Positions 1 to 8,860 of a stretch of DNA of 64,000 bases are shown here, piece after piece. The position numbers and the translations under genes are program-made. The DNA is taken from contig NZ_CALTYA010000002.1 in NCBI RefSeq assembly GCF_943913405.1, positions 185,510-249,509 on the forward strand, in the 5' to 3' direction. This DNA comes from an uncultured Flavobacterium sp. (GTDB taxonomy: Bacteria > Bacteroidota > Bacteroidia > Flavobacteriales > Flavobacteriaceae). Every line of letters starts with the position of its first letter. Positions within the stretch are counted from its first letter, which is position 1. The notes beneath the pieces were generated by a model. It ran no database searches. It was not told the origin of the DNA and worked only from the letters and a program-made list of their open reading frames with translations.

Positions 1-130
1 TGACAGGAATATCCATCGGTTCTGGACTGAAAAACAAGAACGGAAGAAAAATTGCCATAGTTGCAATTACAATAATCGAAAAGAACCAAAGCAAATCGAT
101 CAAGGTTTTTAAAATATAAAGCTTTTTCAT
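1..130 (-). CDS. DUF2975-like membrane protein, N-terminal fragment
   Basis: The gene runs off the left edge; only about 43 N-terminal residues are present, starting at an ATG (complement of 128-130). They read MKKLYILKTLIDLLWFF and then a long hydrophobic segment followed by FFSPEPMD. This looks like the first membrane helix of the small DUF2975 family, which in Bacteroidota is usually encoded next to a short Cro/C1-type regulator. The family assignment is from memory of N-terminal resemblance only; the function is unknown. Confidence 0.5.
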   Translation of the reverse strand, partial: MKKLYILKTLIDLLWFFSIIVIATMAIFLPFLFFSPEPMDIPV

Positions 131-261
131 AATTAAATTCGTTTTAGGTTCATGCAAATATAAATAAATTATCGAATAACAATAATTAAAAATTAAAAAA
201 CGATAATTAAATTTAGATAGTAAAAAAACTCGGGAATATCTTTTTCAAATCTTTTTTGTGT

Positions 262-269
262 TATTTTTG
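262..269 (+). promoter_or_regulatory. -7 box of tRNA-Arg promoter
   Basis: TATTTTTG matches the Bacteroidota -7 consensus TAnnTTTG and ends eight bases before the tRNA. A clear TTG at the expected -33 distance is not visible. Confidence 0.5.
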
Positions 270-276
270 TATAAAT

Positions 277-348
277 GGCCTCGTAGTTCAATGGATAGAA
301 TGGGAGTTTCCTAAACTTTTGATGCAGGTTCGATCCCCGCCGAGGCTA
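277..348 (+). tRNA. tRNA-Arg (anticodon CCU)
   Basis: A full cloverleaf can be folded by eye. The acceptor stem pairs 277-283 with 341-347, with a G-U at the first pair. The D stem is GTTC/GAAT, the anticodon stem is 303-307 with 315-319, and the loop is TTCCTAA with anticodon CCT at 310-312. The T arm is GCAGG-TTCGATC-CCCGC, which leaves one A-C mismatch in the middle of the T stem. The 3' CCA is not encoded; the gene ends at the discriminator base, as is common in this group. It decodes AGG codons. Confidence 0.92.
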
Positions 349-438
349 CAATTTTTACAAAAAAATTAACCCTATACAAAAAACATTTCCCGAACTTTAT
401 TGAAACAGTTTTAAAGACTAACCACCTAGTTTTCAAAA

Positions 439-891
439 ATGGACGCATTTACAAAAGAAAAACGCAGCAAAATCATGCGAGCCATAAAAAGCAAAGACAC
501 CAAGGAAGAAGTTCACTTGGCAAAAGCTTTGTGGCATCGCGGGCATCGCTATAGAAAACACGACAAATCCATTTTCGGAACACCTGATTTGTCTTTCAAA
601 AAATACAAAATAGCAGTTTTTGTTGATGGTGAATTTTTCCATGGAAAAGATTGGGAAAAAGTAAAATCGAGGCTAGACTCAAACAAAGAGTATTGGATTA
701 ATAAAATTGAAAGAAACCGAAATCGAGACATCGAAGTCAATGAATATTTAGCATCAAAAGGCTGGACAGTATTGCGATTTTGGAGCAAAGATGTTCAGAA
801 AAAATGCTATACAACGGTAAGAACAATCGAAAAAGAAATTGAAAATGCTTGCAAGAGAATCAACTATCAGCAAATAGAAAAGTGTCATTAA
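439..891 (+). CDS. vsr: Very short patch repair (Vsr-type) DNA mismatch endonuclease
   Basis: This 150-residue protein has the Vsr fold signatures: an N-terminal KIMRAIKSKDTKEE helix carrying the conserved acidic residue, RYRKHDKSIFGTPDLSF with the metal-binding Asp at about residue 50, and IAVFVDGEFFHGKDW with the catalytic His at about 68. Vsr enzymes nick 5' of the T in T:G mismatches formed by deamination of 5-methylcytosine and usually sit beside a cytosine-5 methyltransferase. No such methyltransferase is adjacent here, so this copy is orphaned within the window. It lies about 90 bp after tRNA-Arg, a common insertion point for accessory genes. The family call is firm; the target sequence is unknown. 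Confidence 0.88.
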   Translation: MDAFTKEKRSKIMRAIKSKDTKEEVHLAKALWHRGHRYRKHDKSIFGTPDLSFKKYKIAVFVDGEFFHGKDWEKVKSRLDSNKEYWINKIERNRNRDIEVNEYLASKGWTVLRFWSKDVQKKCYTTVRTIEKEIENACKRINYQQIEKCH

Positions 892-932
892 TTCGATAAA
901 TTTTCTTAATATTACTTCACAATTTTATAACT

Positions 933-1433
933 ATGAAAAAAATAATACTAGTAGTCGTTGCAAGTTTTTTCACCCTTACAATTCACGCACAAATCGGAAA
1001 AGACAAGGACAAGATTTCAGAATTTCTTGATTCTTGGCATAAAGATGCTTCAAACGCCGATTTTAAAAATTATTTTGATAAAATAGCCGATGATGGTATT
1101 TACATAGGAACAGACGCTACAGAAAATTGGACAAAAAAAGAATTTGAAGCCTTTGCAAAGCCATATTTTGACAAAGGAAAAGCTTGGGATTTCAAAGTCT
1201 TAGAAAGAAATATTTATTTCAGTCCGGATAAGAAACTCGCTTGGTTTGATGAACTTTTGGATACTCAAATGAAAATTTGCCGAGGCTCAGGCGTATTAGA
1301 ATTCAAAAACGGAAAGTGGAAAATCAAACATTATGTGCTTTCAATGACAATTCCGAATGACAATGTAGATGTCGTGATTCAAGCAAAAAGCAAAATTGAA
1401 AATCCACTGTTAGAAAAATTAAGAAAAAAGTAA
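933..1433 (+). CDS. Secreted SnoaL/NTF2-like protein
   Basis: The 166-residue product begins with a signal peptide (MKKIILVVVASFFTLTIHAQ, cleavage near residue 20). The rest resembles the NTF2/SnoaL-like fold of Bacteroidota exported proteins: an amphipathic helix (FLDSWHKDASNADFKNYF), a strand with GTDATENW, and a C-terminal GVLEFKNGKWKIKHYVLS strand typical of SnoaL-like sheets. Such domains bind small ligands or serve as catalytic shells; no substrate can be named. It is probably periplasmic. It ends a few bases before a bidirectional terminator and shows no operon partner except possibly the upstream vsr (41 bp gap). Confidence 0.7.
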   Translation: MKKIILVVVASFFTLTIHAQIGKDKDKISEFLDSWHKDASNADFKNYFDKIADDGIYIGTDATENWTKKEFEAFAKPYFDKGKAWDFKVLERNIYFSPDKKLAWFDELLDTQMKICRGSGVLEFKNGKWKIKHYVLSMTIPNDNVDVVIQAKSKIENPLLEKLRKK

Positions 1434-1436
1434 TAA

Positions 1437-1466
1437 AAAACCCGAATGATCAGCCATTCGGGTTTT
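1437..1466. terminator. Bidirectional intrinsic terminator
   Basis: A 12-bp stem AAAACCCGAATG / CATTCGGGTTTT with a 6-base loop lies between convergent genes. It has A-runs and T-runs on both sides, so it can serve both strands. Confidence 0.88.
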
Positions 1467-1481
1467 AATTTATTTAGATTT

Positions 1482-2423
1482 TTATTCAGATAAATGTTCA
1501 AGCATATCTTTTGTCATGCTTTCCAAGTCAAATTCATGCTTCCAATTCCAGTCTTTTCTAGCTTCAGAATCATCAATACTTGACGGCCAGCTGTCCGCAA
1601 TTTTTTGCCTGAAATCAGGCTCATAAGAAATTGCAAATTCAGGAATATGCTTCTTAATTTCCGCAGCAATTTCTACTGGAGTAAAACTGATTCCTGCTAA
1701 GTTATAAGAAGATCTGATCTTGATATTTTCCTCTGGAGCCTCCATAATGCTGATTGTCGCACGAATCGCATCATCCATATACATCATAGGAAGCTTCGTA
1801 TTTTCAGATAAAAAACACTCATATTTGCCATCACTCAAAGCTTTATGGTAAATATCAACCGCATAATCTGTAGTCCCGCCCCCTGGAGGAGTCGACCAGC
1901 TGATCAATCCTGGATAACGAATGCTTCGGATATCAACACCAAAAATATTGTGGTAATATTCGCACCATCTTTCTCCTGACTGCTTGCTGATTCCATAAAC
2001 CGTCGAAGGTTCCATGATCGTATATTGTGGCGTATCTTCTTTTGGAGTTGTAGGCCCGAAAACGGCAATACTTGAAGGCCAGAAAATCTTTTTAATCTTT
2101 TTGTCCTTGGCCAGATTCAAAACATGAAAAAGTGAATTCATATTCAAATCCCAAGCAAAAGCCGGATTTTTTTCAGCAGTAGCAGACAATAAAGCAGCCA
2201 TCAAATAAACCTCTTCAATGTCATATTTCTCGATTACGGCTTGAATTTGGTTAAAATCTAAAGCATTTACAACTTCAAAAGGTCCAGAATTTACAAATTC
2301 AGGGCTTCCTTTTCGAACATCAGACGCAATTACTGCTTCTTTTCCGTGAAGTTCACGTAATTTTTTAGTCAATTCTGTACCAATTTGGCCACAAGCTCCT
2401 ATAATCAAGATTTTTGCATGCAT
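1482..2423 (-). CDS. tdh: L-threonine 3-dehydrogenase, SDR (epimerase-like) type
   Basis: A 313-residue NAD-dependent epimerase/dehydratase-family protein. The Rossmann motif GACGQIG is at residues 9-15, the substrate-side motif WPSSIAVFG in the middle, and the catalytic YGISK near residue 145. The segments YPGLISWSTPPGGGTTDYA and LPMMYMDDAIRATI are those of the bacterial GalE-like threonine dehydrogenase studied in Flavobacterium, which oxidises L-threonine to 2-amino-3-oxobutyrate in threonine catabolism. Length fits that family. It is cytosolic and monocistronic, with its own -7 box upstream and a shared terminator downstream. Confidence 0.87.
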   Translation of the reverse strand: MHAKILIIGACGQIGTELTKKLRELHGKEAVIASDVRKGSPEFVNSGPFEVVNALDFNQIQAVIEKYDIEEVYLMAALLSATAEKNPAFAWDLNMNSLFHVLNLAKDKKIKKIFWPSSIAVFGPTTPKEDTPQYTIMEPSTVYGISKQSGERWCEYYHNIFGVDIRSIRYPGLISWSTPPGGGTTDYAVDIYHKALSDGKYECFLSENTKLPMMYMDDAIRATISIMEAPEENIKIRSSYNLAGISFTPVEIAAEIKKHIPEFAISYEPDFRQKIADSWPSSIDDSEARKDWNWKHEFDLESMTKDMLEHLSE

Positions 2424-2443
2424 TTTTGAAAGATTTAGTCTCG

Positions 2444-2451
2444 CAAATATA
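2444..2451 (-). promoter_or_regulatory. -7 box of threonine dehydrogenase promoter
   Basis: On the minus strand this reads TATATTTG, a match to TAnnTTTG, about 20 bases before the ATG. A TTG lies 25 bases further upstream, slightly beyond the usual spacing. Confidence 0.5.
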
Positions 2452-2643
2452 ATATTTTTAAAAATTGAAAAAGAATCAATAACAATAATTAATCATTGAG
2501 AATTAAAGAATATATTGCGTCATTTAAACTTAAAAATTATTGATTTGACAATATTTTCAAGGCTTCATTTAATACATAAATAATAAATTATCACTTTATT
2601 TGAATTATTTTTGAAACAAAATTATTTCGTATTGTTATTTTTA

Positions 2644-2651
2644 TAAATTTG
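2644..2651 (+). promoter_or_regulatory. -7 box upstream of M43 protease
   Basis: TAAATTTG matches TAnnTTTG, 19 bases before the start codon. The 247-bp intergenic region around it is about 80% AT and no properly spaced -33 TTG is seen. Confidence 0.45.
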
Positions 2652-2670
2652 TTCCCTAATTTATGAAGAA

Positions 2671-3933
2671 ATGAAAAAAATTACCTTATTACTATTATTT
2701 GTAGCTTCAAGTGCTTTTTCGCAAAGAACTTGCCTTACAGATAAAAAGATGAACGAGATCTTGAACAGCGATCCGGCAAAAAGAGCTCACCATGAAGAAG
2801 TTATGGATTTTGTAAGAAATTCTAAAGGGGATAACTTGTTTAGAACTGACGGACAGCAAACGCCAGGTGCTGTTATTACAATTCCAGTTGTATTTCACGT
2901 TTTGTATAAAAACACAGCACAAAATATTACTGACGCACAAATTCAGTCGCAACTTGACGTACTGAATAAAGATTACAGAAAAGTAAACACTGATTTTAGT
3001 TCAGTGGTTCCATCTGTATTTCAAGGAATTTCTGCAGATATGGAAATTGTATTCTGTAAAGCGACAAAAACTCCTGCAGGTGCTGCAACAACAGGAATCG
3101 TTAGAAAACAAATTGCTAGTTCTGTTTCTTTTGGGGACAGTTATTATTTAGCTGCTGGAGATCCTGCTTGGGATCCTACAAAATATCTAAATGTTTGGAT
3201 TGGAATCTTGAATGGAGAATACAATGGAATTTTGGGCTGGGCTTATCTACCAGACCAAGCAGGACAAGCTTGGGACGGTTTTGTTTGTGATTATAGATAT
3301 TTTGGAACAACAGGAACAGCTACAGCTCCATATAACAAAGGAAGAACTTGTACACATGAAATTGGGCATTATTTAGGTTTAGATCATCCTTGGGGAGAAG
3401 ATGATAGCGCATGTGGAACCGCAGCTAATGACGATGGAGTTAGCGATACGCCTGCAACAAACAATCCATATTATGGTTGCACAACATTTCCTTCAAATGA
3501 AAATGCTTGTACTCCTACAACAAATGGTTCGCTTTTCATGAACTATATGGATTATGCAGATGATGCTTGCATGGCCATGTTTACCAATGGACAAAAAACT
3601 CTTGTGCAAAACACAATGAGCGGGCCAAGAGCAAGTCTTTTGACTTCTTCAGTTACAGCTTGCAGTACATTAAGTGTTACTGACTTTCAAGCTTTAAAAG
3701 CTATTACTATTTATCCAAATCCAGTTTCAACAAACTTTTTTGTAACGTCTCCTTTCATAGATGTTGATGAAGTTGAAATCTTTAACCAAAATGGCCAATT
3801 AGTAAAAACTTCAAAACTTACAGCTAAAGAATCAAATAAAGTTACTGTTGACGATTTAGCTTCTGGAATTTATTACCTTAGAATTTACAATCAGAATCAA
3901 TTCATAAAATCTGATAAATTAATCATAAAATAA
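2671..3933 (+). CDS. Secreted M43 (pappalysin-type) zinc metalloprotease with T9SS sorting domain
   Basis: The 420-residue protein starts with a signal peptide (MKKITLLLLFVASSAFSQ). The catalytic domain carries the metzincin motif HEIGHYLGLDH near residues 229-239 (three His ligands, catalytic Glu) and a Met-turn SLFMNYMDY near 290. The C-terminal ~75 residues (ITIYPNPVSTNFFV ... GIYYLRIY ... SDKLIIK) are a type A T9SS sorting domain, so the enzyme should cross the outer membrane through the type IX system and be released or anchored at the surface. It likely degrades extracellular protein. It stands alone, with its own promoter and a strong terminator. Confidence 0.9.
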   Translation: MKKITLLLLFVASSAFSQRTCLTDKKMNEILNSDPAKRAHHEEVMDFVRNSKGDNLFRTDGQQTPGAVITIPVVFHVLYKNTAQNITDAQIQSQLDVLNKDYRKVNTDFSSVVPSVFQGISADMEIVFCKATKTPAGAATTGIVRKQIASSVSFGDSYYLAAGDPAWDPTKYLNVWIGILNGEYNGILGWAYLPDQAGQAWDGFVCDYRYFGTTGTATAPYNKGRTCTHEIGHYLGLDHPWGEDDSACGTAANDDGVSDTPATNNPYYGCTTFPSNENACTPTTNGSLFMNYMDYADDACMAMFTNGQKTLVQNTMSGPRASLLTSSVTACSTLSVTDFQALKAITIYPNPVSTNFFVTSPFIDVDEVEIFNQNGQLVKTSKLTAKESNKVTVDDLASGIYYLRIYNQNQFIKSDKLIIK

Positions 3934-3940
3934 TTGATGA

Positions 3941-3967
3941 AAGCCCTGTTAACTCAGGGCTTTTTTA
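3941..3967 (+). terminator. Terminator after M43 protease gene
   Basis: The stem AGCCCTG / CAGGGCT with loop TTAACT is followed by TTTTTT. Confidence 0.88.
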
Positions 3968-4019
3968 TTACCTATTGTCTTATCAAAAAACAATATTTAG
4001 AAAGTTCTGATAACATTTG

Positions 4020-4027
4020 TAAATTTG
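4020..4027 (+). promoter_or_regulatory. -7 box before lipoprotein gene
   Basis: TAAATTTG matches TAnnTTTG and lies 17 bases before the ATG. It probably also drives mfd, which follows after 15 bp. Confidence 0.45.
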
Positions 4028-4044
4028 CTACATAATCCGTTATT

Positions 4045-4686
4045 ATGAAACTTCAGATAGTATCTTTCTTTCTTTTTATATTCGCTTTAAATTCCTGCAA
4101 AGACGACAGTGAATCAAGGCTTGAAGCCAATGCCAAAAACGACAAAAAAAACGAAGAAATTTTTGCCAGTATTAATAAAGCTTGGGATTTTAATGCACAA
4201 CCTTTAAATCCTGATGTGCAGAGAATCATCAACAATTGGTCAGAATGGCGTTTATTTATGACCGAATTAGAGCAAAAACCTAAAAGTTCTATTGGCGCTT
4301 TTCAGCAAAAATCAAAAACTTTATCTAAAAAAGTGGCTGATTTGAGCAATAATATTCCTGCTCAATTTGACAAGCCTGAGATTAGGGCTCGAATTATGAC
4401 TTTGTCGACTAAAATAAAATCTTTAGATTTATATATCAATTTAGATCGAATTCAGGAGCAAAAAGTATTGCGATTGATTCCAGAAGTAAACTCAGAACTA
4501 GCTTCTTTACAAACCCAGATGTCAAAATTAGTAAAAGTCAGCCAGATCAAGTTAGAAGAAGGCGAAGCAGAAATGTTGCGTTCTTTAGGCAAAGATTCTA
4601 TTAAAAATCCGACTTCAAAACTTCCAAATTCAACTTCTGGACAGCAACAATTTGACCCGAATCAAAATCCAAAAGCCCATCAATAA
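4045..4686 (+). CDS. Hypothetical lipoprotein, possibly surface exposed
   Basis: A 213-residue protein with a lipoprotein signal; the probable lipidated residue is Cys18 in FALNSCKDDSE. The acidic residues straight after the Cys (KDDSE) resemble the lipoprotein export signal that sends Bacteroidota lipoproteins to the cell surface. The body is predicted largely helical with coiled-coil-like stretches (LSKKVADLSNN, EVNSELASLQTQMSKL) and a low-complexity Ser/Asn/Gln/Pro tail. No known family is recognised. It lies 15 bp upstream of mfd and may be co-transcribed with it, though nothing suggests a repair role. Confidence 0.7.
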   Translation: MKLQIVSFFLFIFALNSCKDDSESRLEANAKNDKKNEEIFASINKAWDFNAQPLNPDVQRIINNWSEWRLFMTELEQKPKSSIGAFQQKSKTLSKKVADLSNNIPAQFDKPEIRARIMTLSTKIKSLDLYINLDRIQEQKVLRLIPEVNSELASLQTQMSKLVKVSQIKLEEGEAEMLRSLGKDSIKNPTSKLPNSTSGQQQFDPNQNPKAHQ

Positions 4687-4701
4687 TTCCATACGAAAAA
4701 T

Positions 4702-7700
4702 TTGAAACCACCTATTTTAAATACTTACGGAAACTCTGTAAAAATTAAACAAATCGCCGAAAGCATTGCTGTCAGAGAAAATAAATTGCATCTGAAAGGA
4801 TTGGTCGGTTCTTCAATGTCGTTTGTTGTTGCCTCTCTTTTTGAAAAAAGCGACCTCCCCTATCTTTTGATTCTTCAAGACAAGGAAGAAGCCGCTTATT
4901 ATTTGAACGATTTAGAACAAATTATCGGCGAGGAAGATGTGCTTTTTTATCCAGGTTCTTACCGCCGTCCTTATCAGATCGAAGATACTGACAATGCCAG
5001 CGTTTTACTTCGCGCAGAAGTTTTGAATCGTATAAATTCTAGAAAAAGGCCGGCCGTAATTGTCACTTATCCAGAAGCACTTTTTGAAAAAGTTGTGACT
5101 CGAAAAGAACTCGACAAAAACACCTTGAAAATTGCCATCGGCGACCAGATTTCCATCGATTTTGTCAATGAAGTCTTATTCGAATATGAATTCAAGCGCG
5201 TTGATTTTATTACAGAACCCGGAGAATTCTCGGTTCGCGGTGGAATTTTGGATGTATTTTCTTTTTCTAATGAAAATCCGTTTCGTATTGAATTCTTCGG
5301 AAATGAAATCGACAGCATCCGAACTTTTGATGTGGAAACACAGCTTTCGATTGAAAAGCAGAAGAAAATTACAATTATTCCAAACGTAGAAAACAAATTC
5401 TTCCAAGAAAATCGAGAGAGTTTTTTAAATTACATCAATGAAAAGACGGTTTTGTTTATTCAAAATACCGATTTACTTTTCTCAAAATTAGACCAGCTTT
5501 TTGATCGTGCCAAAGACATTTTTGCCACAATGGATGACACGGTAAAACACGTAGCTCCAGAAGAACTGTTTTTGAATCAAGAAGCTTTTATCAAGAAATC
5601 TTTAGATTTTACGGTCGTGGAAATGGCTTCGAAAGCGACCTACAGAACGCAGAAAACTTTCGAATTTCACGTCCAGCCACAGCCTTCCTTCAACAAGCAA
5701 TTTGATTTGCTTTTGAATAATCTGAACGACAACCATTTCAACGGCTATAAAAATTATATATTTTGTTCTAATGAACAGCAGGCGAAACGTTTCCACGATA
5801 TTTTTTCTTCTTTGGATGAAGCCAATAGCGAGGATATCCGTAAGCAATATCACACCGTAGTTTTTCCTTTATTCCAAGGATTTATCGACGAAGAATACCA
5901 GATTGCTTGTTATACAGATCACCAGATTTTTGAACGCTACCATAAATTCAGCATCAAAAACGGCTATTCTAAAAAGCAGACGATTACTTTAAAGGAATTA
6001 AACACGCTTTCCGTTGGCGATTATGTTACGCACATTGACCACGGAATCGGGCGATTCGGAGGCTTGCAGAAAATTCAAGTAGAGAACAAAACCCAAGAAG
6101 CTATAAAATTGGTTTATGCCGATAATGACATCGTTTACGTCAGCATTCACTCGCTTCACAAGATTTCAAAATTTAATGGAAAGGACGGATCTCCTCCAAA
6201 AATATACAAATTAGGTTCCAACGCTTGGAAAGTTTTAAAGCAGAAAACCAAAGCGAGGGTCAAACATATTGCCTTCAATTTGATTCAATTGTACGCAAAG
6301 CGAAGATTGGAAAAAGGCTTTAAATACGATCCGGATAGTTATTTGCAGGCCGAATTGGAAAGCTCGTTCATCTATGAAGATACGCCAGACCAATTCAAAG
6401 CGACACAAGATGTAAAAGCCGATATGGAAAGCGAGCGCCCGATGGACCGCTTGGTTTGTGGCGATGTTGGTTTTGGAAAAACAGAAGTTGCCATTCGTGC
6501 GGCTTTTAAAGCCGTCGACAATGGAAAACAGGTTGCAATCTTAGTTCCGACGACGATTTTGGCTTTTCAGCACCACAAAACTTTTTCTGAACGTTTGAAA
6601 GAAATGCCAGTTTCAGTTGGCTATTTAAATCGTTTCAGAACGGCAAAACAAAAGGCAGAAACGCTGAAACAATTGGCCGAAGGAAAATTAGACATCATCA
6701 TCGGAACGCACCAATTGGTCAATAAAAATGTAGTTTTTAAAGACTTGGGATTGCTGATTGTCGATGAAGAGCAGAAATTTGGCGTAAACGTAAAAGACAA
6801 ATTAAAAACGATTGCCGCGAATATTGACACGCTGACTTTGACGGCTACGCCAATTCCGAGGACGTTGCAGTTTTCGTTGATGGCTGCGCGTGATTTATCT
6901 GTAATTACAACGCCTCCGCCAAATCGTTATCCGATTGAAACGCAGGTTGTCGGGTTTAATGAAGAGCTGATTCGCGATGCCATTTCTTATGAAATACAAA
7001 GAAACGGACAGGTTTTCTTCATCAATAACAGAATTGAAAATATTAAAGAAATCGCTGGAATGATTCAGCGTTTGGTTCCCGGAGCGAGGGTCGGAATCGG
7101 CCACGGCCAAATGGACGGCAAGAAATTAGAAGAACTGATGCTTGCTTTCATGAGCGGTGATTTTGACGTTTTGGTAGCAACTACAATTATTGAAAGTGGT
7201 CTTGACGTGCCGAATGCCAATACGATTTTTATCAATAATGCCAACAATTTCGGACTATCCGATTTGCACCAAATGCGTGGCCGTGTGGGACGAAGCAATA
7301 AAAAAGCGTTCTGTTATTTCATCACGCCTCCGTATTCTGTGATGACGGACGATGCTCGAAAAAGAATCCAAGCTTTGGAACAATTCAGTGAACTCGGAAG
7401 CGGTTTCAACATTGCCATGAAAGACTTGGAAATTCGCGGTGCGGGTGATTTATTGGGAGGAGAACAAAGCGGTTTTATCAATGAAATCGGTTTTGAAACC
7501 TACCAGAAAATCATGAACGAAGCCATCGAAGAATTGAAGGAAAATGAGTTCAAAGATTTATACGAAGAAGATGAAAATGCGCCTCCAAAAGATTATGTGA
7601 AAGACATTCAGATTGATTCAGATTTTGAATTATTGTTCCCTGATGAATATATAAATAATGTTTCTGAGCGATTGAATTTATACAACGAATTAAGCCTTTT

Positions 7701-8055
7701 GAAAAATGAGGAAGATATTGTGGCCTACGAAAATAAGCTGATTGACCGCTTCGGACCGTTGCCGAAACAGGCGATTGCGCTTTTGAACAGTATCAGAATC
7801 AAATGGGTTGCCACACGTTTGGGAATCGAGAAATTAGTCTTGAAACAAGGAAAAATGGTCGCTTATTTTGTGTCTGACCAGCAATCGGCGTATTATACAT
7901 CCAACCAATTTCACAAGGTTTTGCAGTTTGTACAGCGCAATGGAAATCTTTGTAAAATGAAGGAAAAAGAAACTAAAAACGGACTTCGATTATTGCTTAC
8001 TTTTGAAAATGTAAAGTCAGTAAAAAAGGCTTTGGAATTGATGGAAATGATTTAA
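4702..8055 (+). CDS. mfd: Transcription-repair coupling factor Mfd
   Basis: At 1117 residues this matches Mfd. The order is: UvrB-like N-terminal module (PGEFSVRGGILDVFSF) that recruits UvrA; CarD-type RNA polymerase-interacting domain from about 435 (VGDYVTHIDHGIGRFGG); superfamily 2 translocase with Walker A GDVGFGKTE near 586 and DEEQ Walker B near 686; GTHQLV, TATPIPRTLQFS, IIESGLDVPNAN and QMRGRVGRS helicase motifs; and a C-terminal TRCF domain. It removes RNA polymerase stalled at lesions and hands the site to nucleotide excision repair. The start is TTG at 4702, supported by the conserved N-terminus and the upstream stop; no nearer ATG is in frame upstream. Confidence 0.97.
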   Translation: MKPPILNTYGNSVKIKQIAESIAVRENKLHLKGLVGSSMSFVVASLFEKSDLPYLLILQDKEEAAYYLNDLEQIIGEEDVLFYPGSYRRPYQIEDTDNASVLLRAEVLNRINSRKRPAVIVTYPEALFEKVVTRKELDKNTLKIAIGDQISIDFVNEVLFEYEFKRVDFITEPGEFSVRGGILDVFSFSNENPFRIEFFGNEIDSIRTFDVETQLSIEKQKKITIIPNVENKFFQENRESFLNYINEKTVLFIQNTDLLFSKLDQLFDRAKDIFATMDDTVKHVAPEELFLNQEAFIKKSLDFTVVEMASKATYRTQKTFEFHVQPQPSFNKQFDLLLNNLNDNHFNGYKNYIFCSNEQQAKRFHDIFSSLDEANSEDIRKQYHTVVFPLFQGFIDEEYQIACYTDHQIFERYHKFSIKNGYSKKQTITLKELNTLSVGDYVTHIDHGIGRFGGLQKIQVENKTQEAIKLVYADNDIVYVSIHSLHKISKFNGKDGSPPKIYKLGSNAWKVLKQKTKARVKHIAFNLIQLYAKRRLEKGFKYDPDSYLQAELESSFIYEDTPDQFKATQDVKADMESERPMDRLVCGDVGFGKTEVAIRAAFKAVDNGKQVAILVPTTILAFQHHKTFSERLKEMPVSVGYLNRFRTAKQKAETLKQLAEGKLDIIIGTHQLVNKNVVFKDLGLLIVDEEQKFGVNVKDKLKTIAANIDTLTLTATPIPRTLQFSLMAARDLSVITTPPPNRYPIETQVVGFNEELIRDAISYEIQRNGQVFFINNRIENIKEIAGMIQRLVPGARVGIGHGQMDGKKLEELMLAFMSGDFDVLVATTIIESGLDVPNANTIFINNANNFGLSDLHQMRGRVGRSNKKAFCYFITPPYSVMTDDARKRIQALEQFSELGSGFNIAMKDLEIRGAGDLLGGEQSGFINEIGFETYQKIMNEAIEELKENEFKDLYEEDENAPPKDYVKDIQIDSDFELLFPDEYINNVSERLNLYNELSLLKNEEDIVAYENKLIDRFGPLPKQAIALLNSIRIKWVATRLGIEKLVLKQGKMVAYFVSDQQSAYYTSNQFHKVLQFVQRNGNLCKMKEKETKNGLRLLLTFENVKSVKKALELMEMI

Positions 8056-8072
8056 AATCTAAAGAGTTTTAT

Positions 8073-8816
8073 ATGAAATACTTTCTGTTCTTATTGTTCT
8101 TCTGTTTCTCTTGTGCTGATAAAAAAGTGGAAGAAAACGTTGCAATAACTGAAGCTTCTGAAGTTGTAGCAAACGAAGAAGAACCTCAAAAAGAAAAAAT
8201 AATCGAAAAATTTGATTTAGAAAGTATTCCGAATGGAGATTTTCCGAATGAAATAAAAATCGTCAATTCAAGAAATGTTGTTGATAAAGACAGCATTACG
8301 ACAGGATTTTATAATATTGATTTTTATAAAAATGGCAAAAAAATAGATTCGCATCCGATTCAGATAGAATTTAGCGAAACACAAGGCGAATGGTATTTCA
8401 ATCAAAATTTAGTAGAAGAAATAGACGCCAAAACAGACAAACGCTTTTTGGTAATCGGAAATGGTTTTGCGGCCTGTGGTTATTCTCACAAAAAATTGCT
8501 TTTTTATTTATCAGAAGACGGCGCACAATTAATTCAAACTTGGGATTCAATGATGGACAGCGGTTTTGGAAACTATATGGATTTTATTCCTGAATTTTCA
8601 AATGATAAAGTTATTTCCTTCATAAGTCGAAATATCGAAGCCTTTCCAGAAGATACTATTTCCGAAAATAGCGATGGAAATGTGGTTATTTCTTATTCAG
8701 ATTCAACTTATAATTTCATGGAAAAAAATATGTGGAAGAAAAAATACCTGACGCCAAAAGGCAAAGTTTACAGAGAAGAAAAAATGACGGAGAATAAATA
8801 TTTTGAAGTAAAATAA
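8073..8816 (+). CDS. Hypothetical lipoprotein
   Basis: A 247-residue protein with a short hydrophobic signal ending in FCFSCADKK, so Cys14 is the likely lipidated residue. An acidic, Glu-rich linker follows (residues 20-50). The remainder is a soluble domain with alternating strands (GFYNIDFYKNGKKIDS, RFLVIGNGFAACGYSHKK) that I do not recognise. It follows mfd by 17 bp and may share its transcript. Its role is unknown; a periplasmic or outer-membrane location is inferred from the lipobox only. Confidence 0.65.
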   Translation: MKYFLFLLFFCFSCADKKVEENVAITEASEVVANEEEPQKEKIIEKFDLESIPNGDFPNEIKIVNSRNVVDKDSITTGFYNIDFYKNGKKIDSHPIQIEFSETQGEWYFNQNLVEEIDAKTDKRFLVIGNGFAACGYSHKKLLFYLSEDGAQLIQTWDSMMDSGFGNYMDFIPEFSNDKVISFISRNIEAFPEDTISENSDGNVVISYSDSTYNFMEKNMWKKKYLTPKGKVYREEKMTENKYFEVK

Positions 8817-8860
8817 TAAAAAAGCTATAAGTAATTCCGAAAGGATAAAAAATAAAAAAT

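Noticed and set aside
277..1433. A tRNA-bounded mobile island with flanking direct repeats
   Set aside because: No second copy of the tRNA-Arg 3' end (CCGCCGAGGCTAC) was seen in the window, and no integrase is present.
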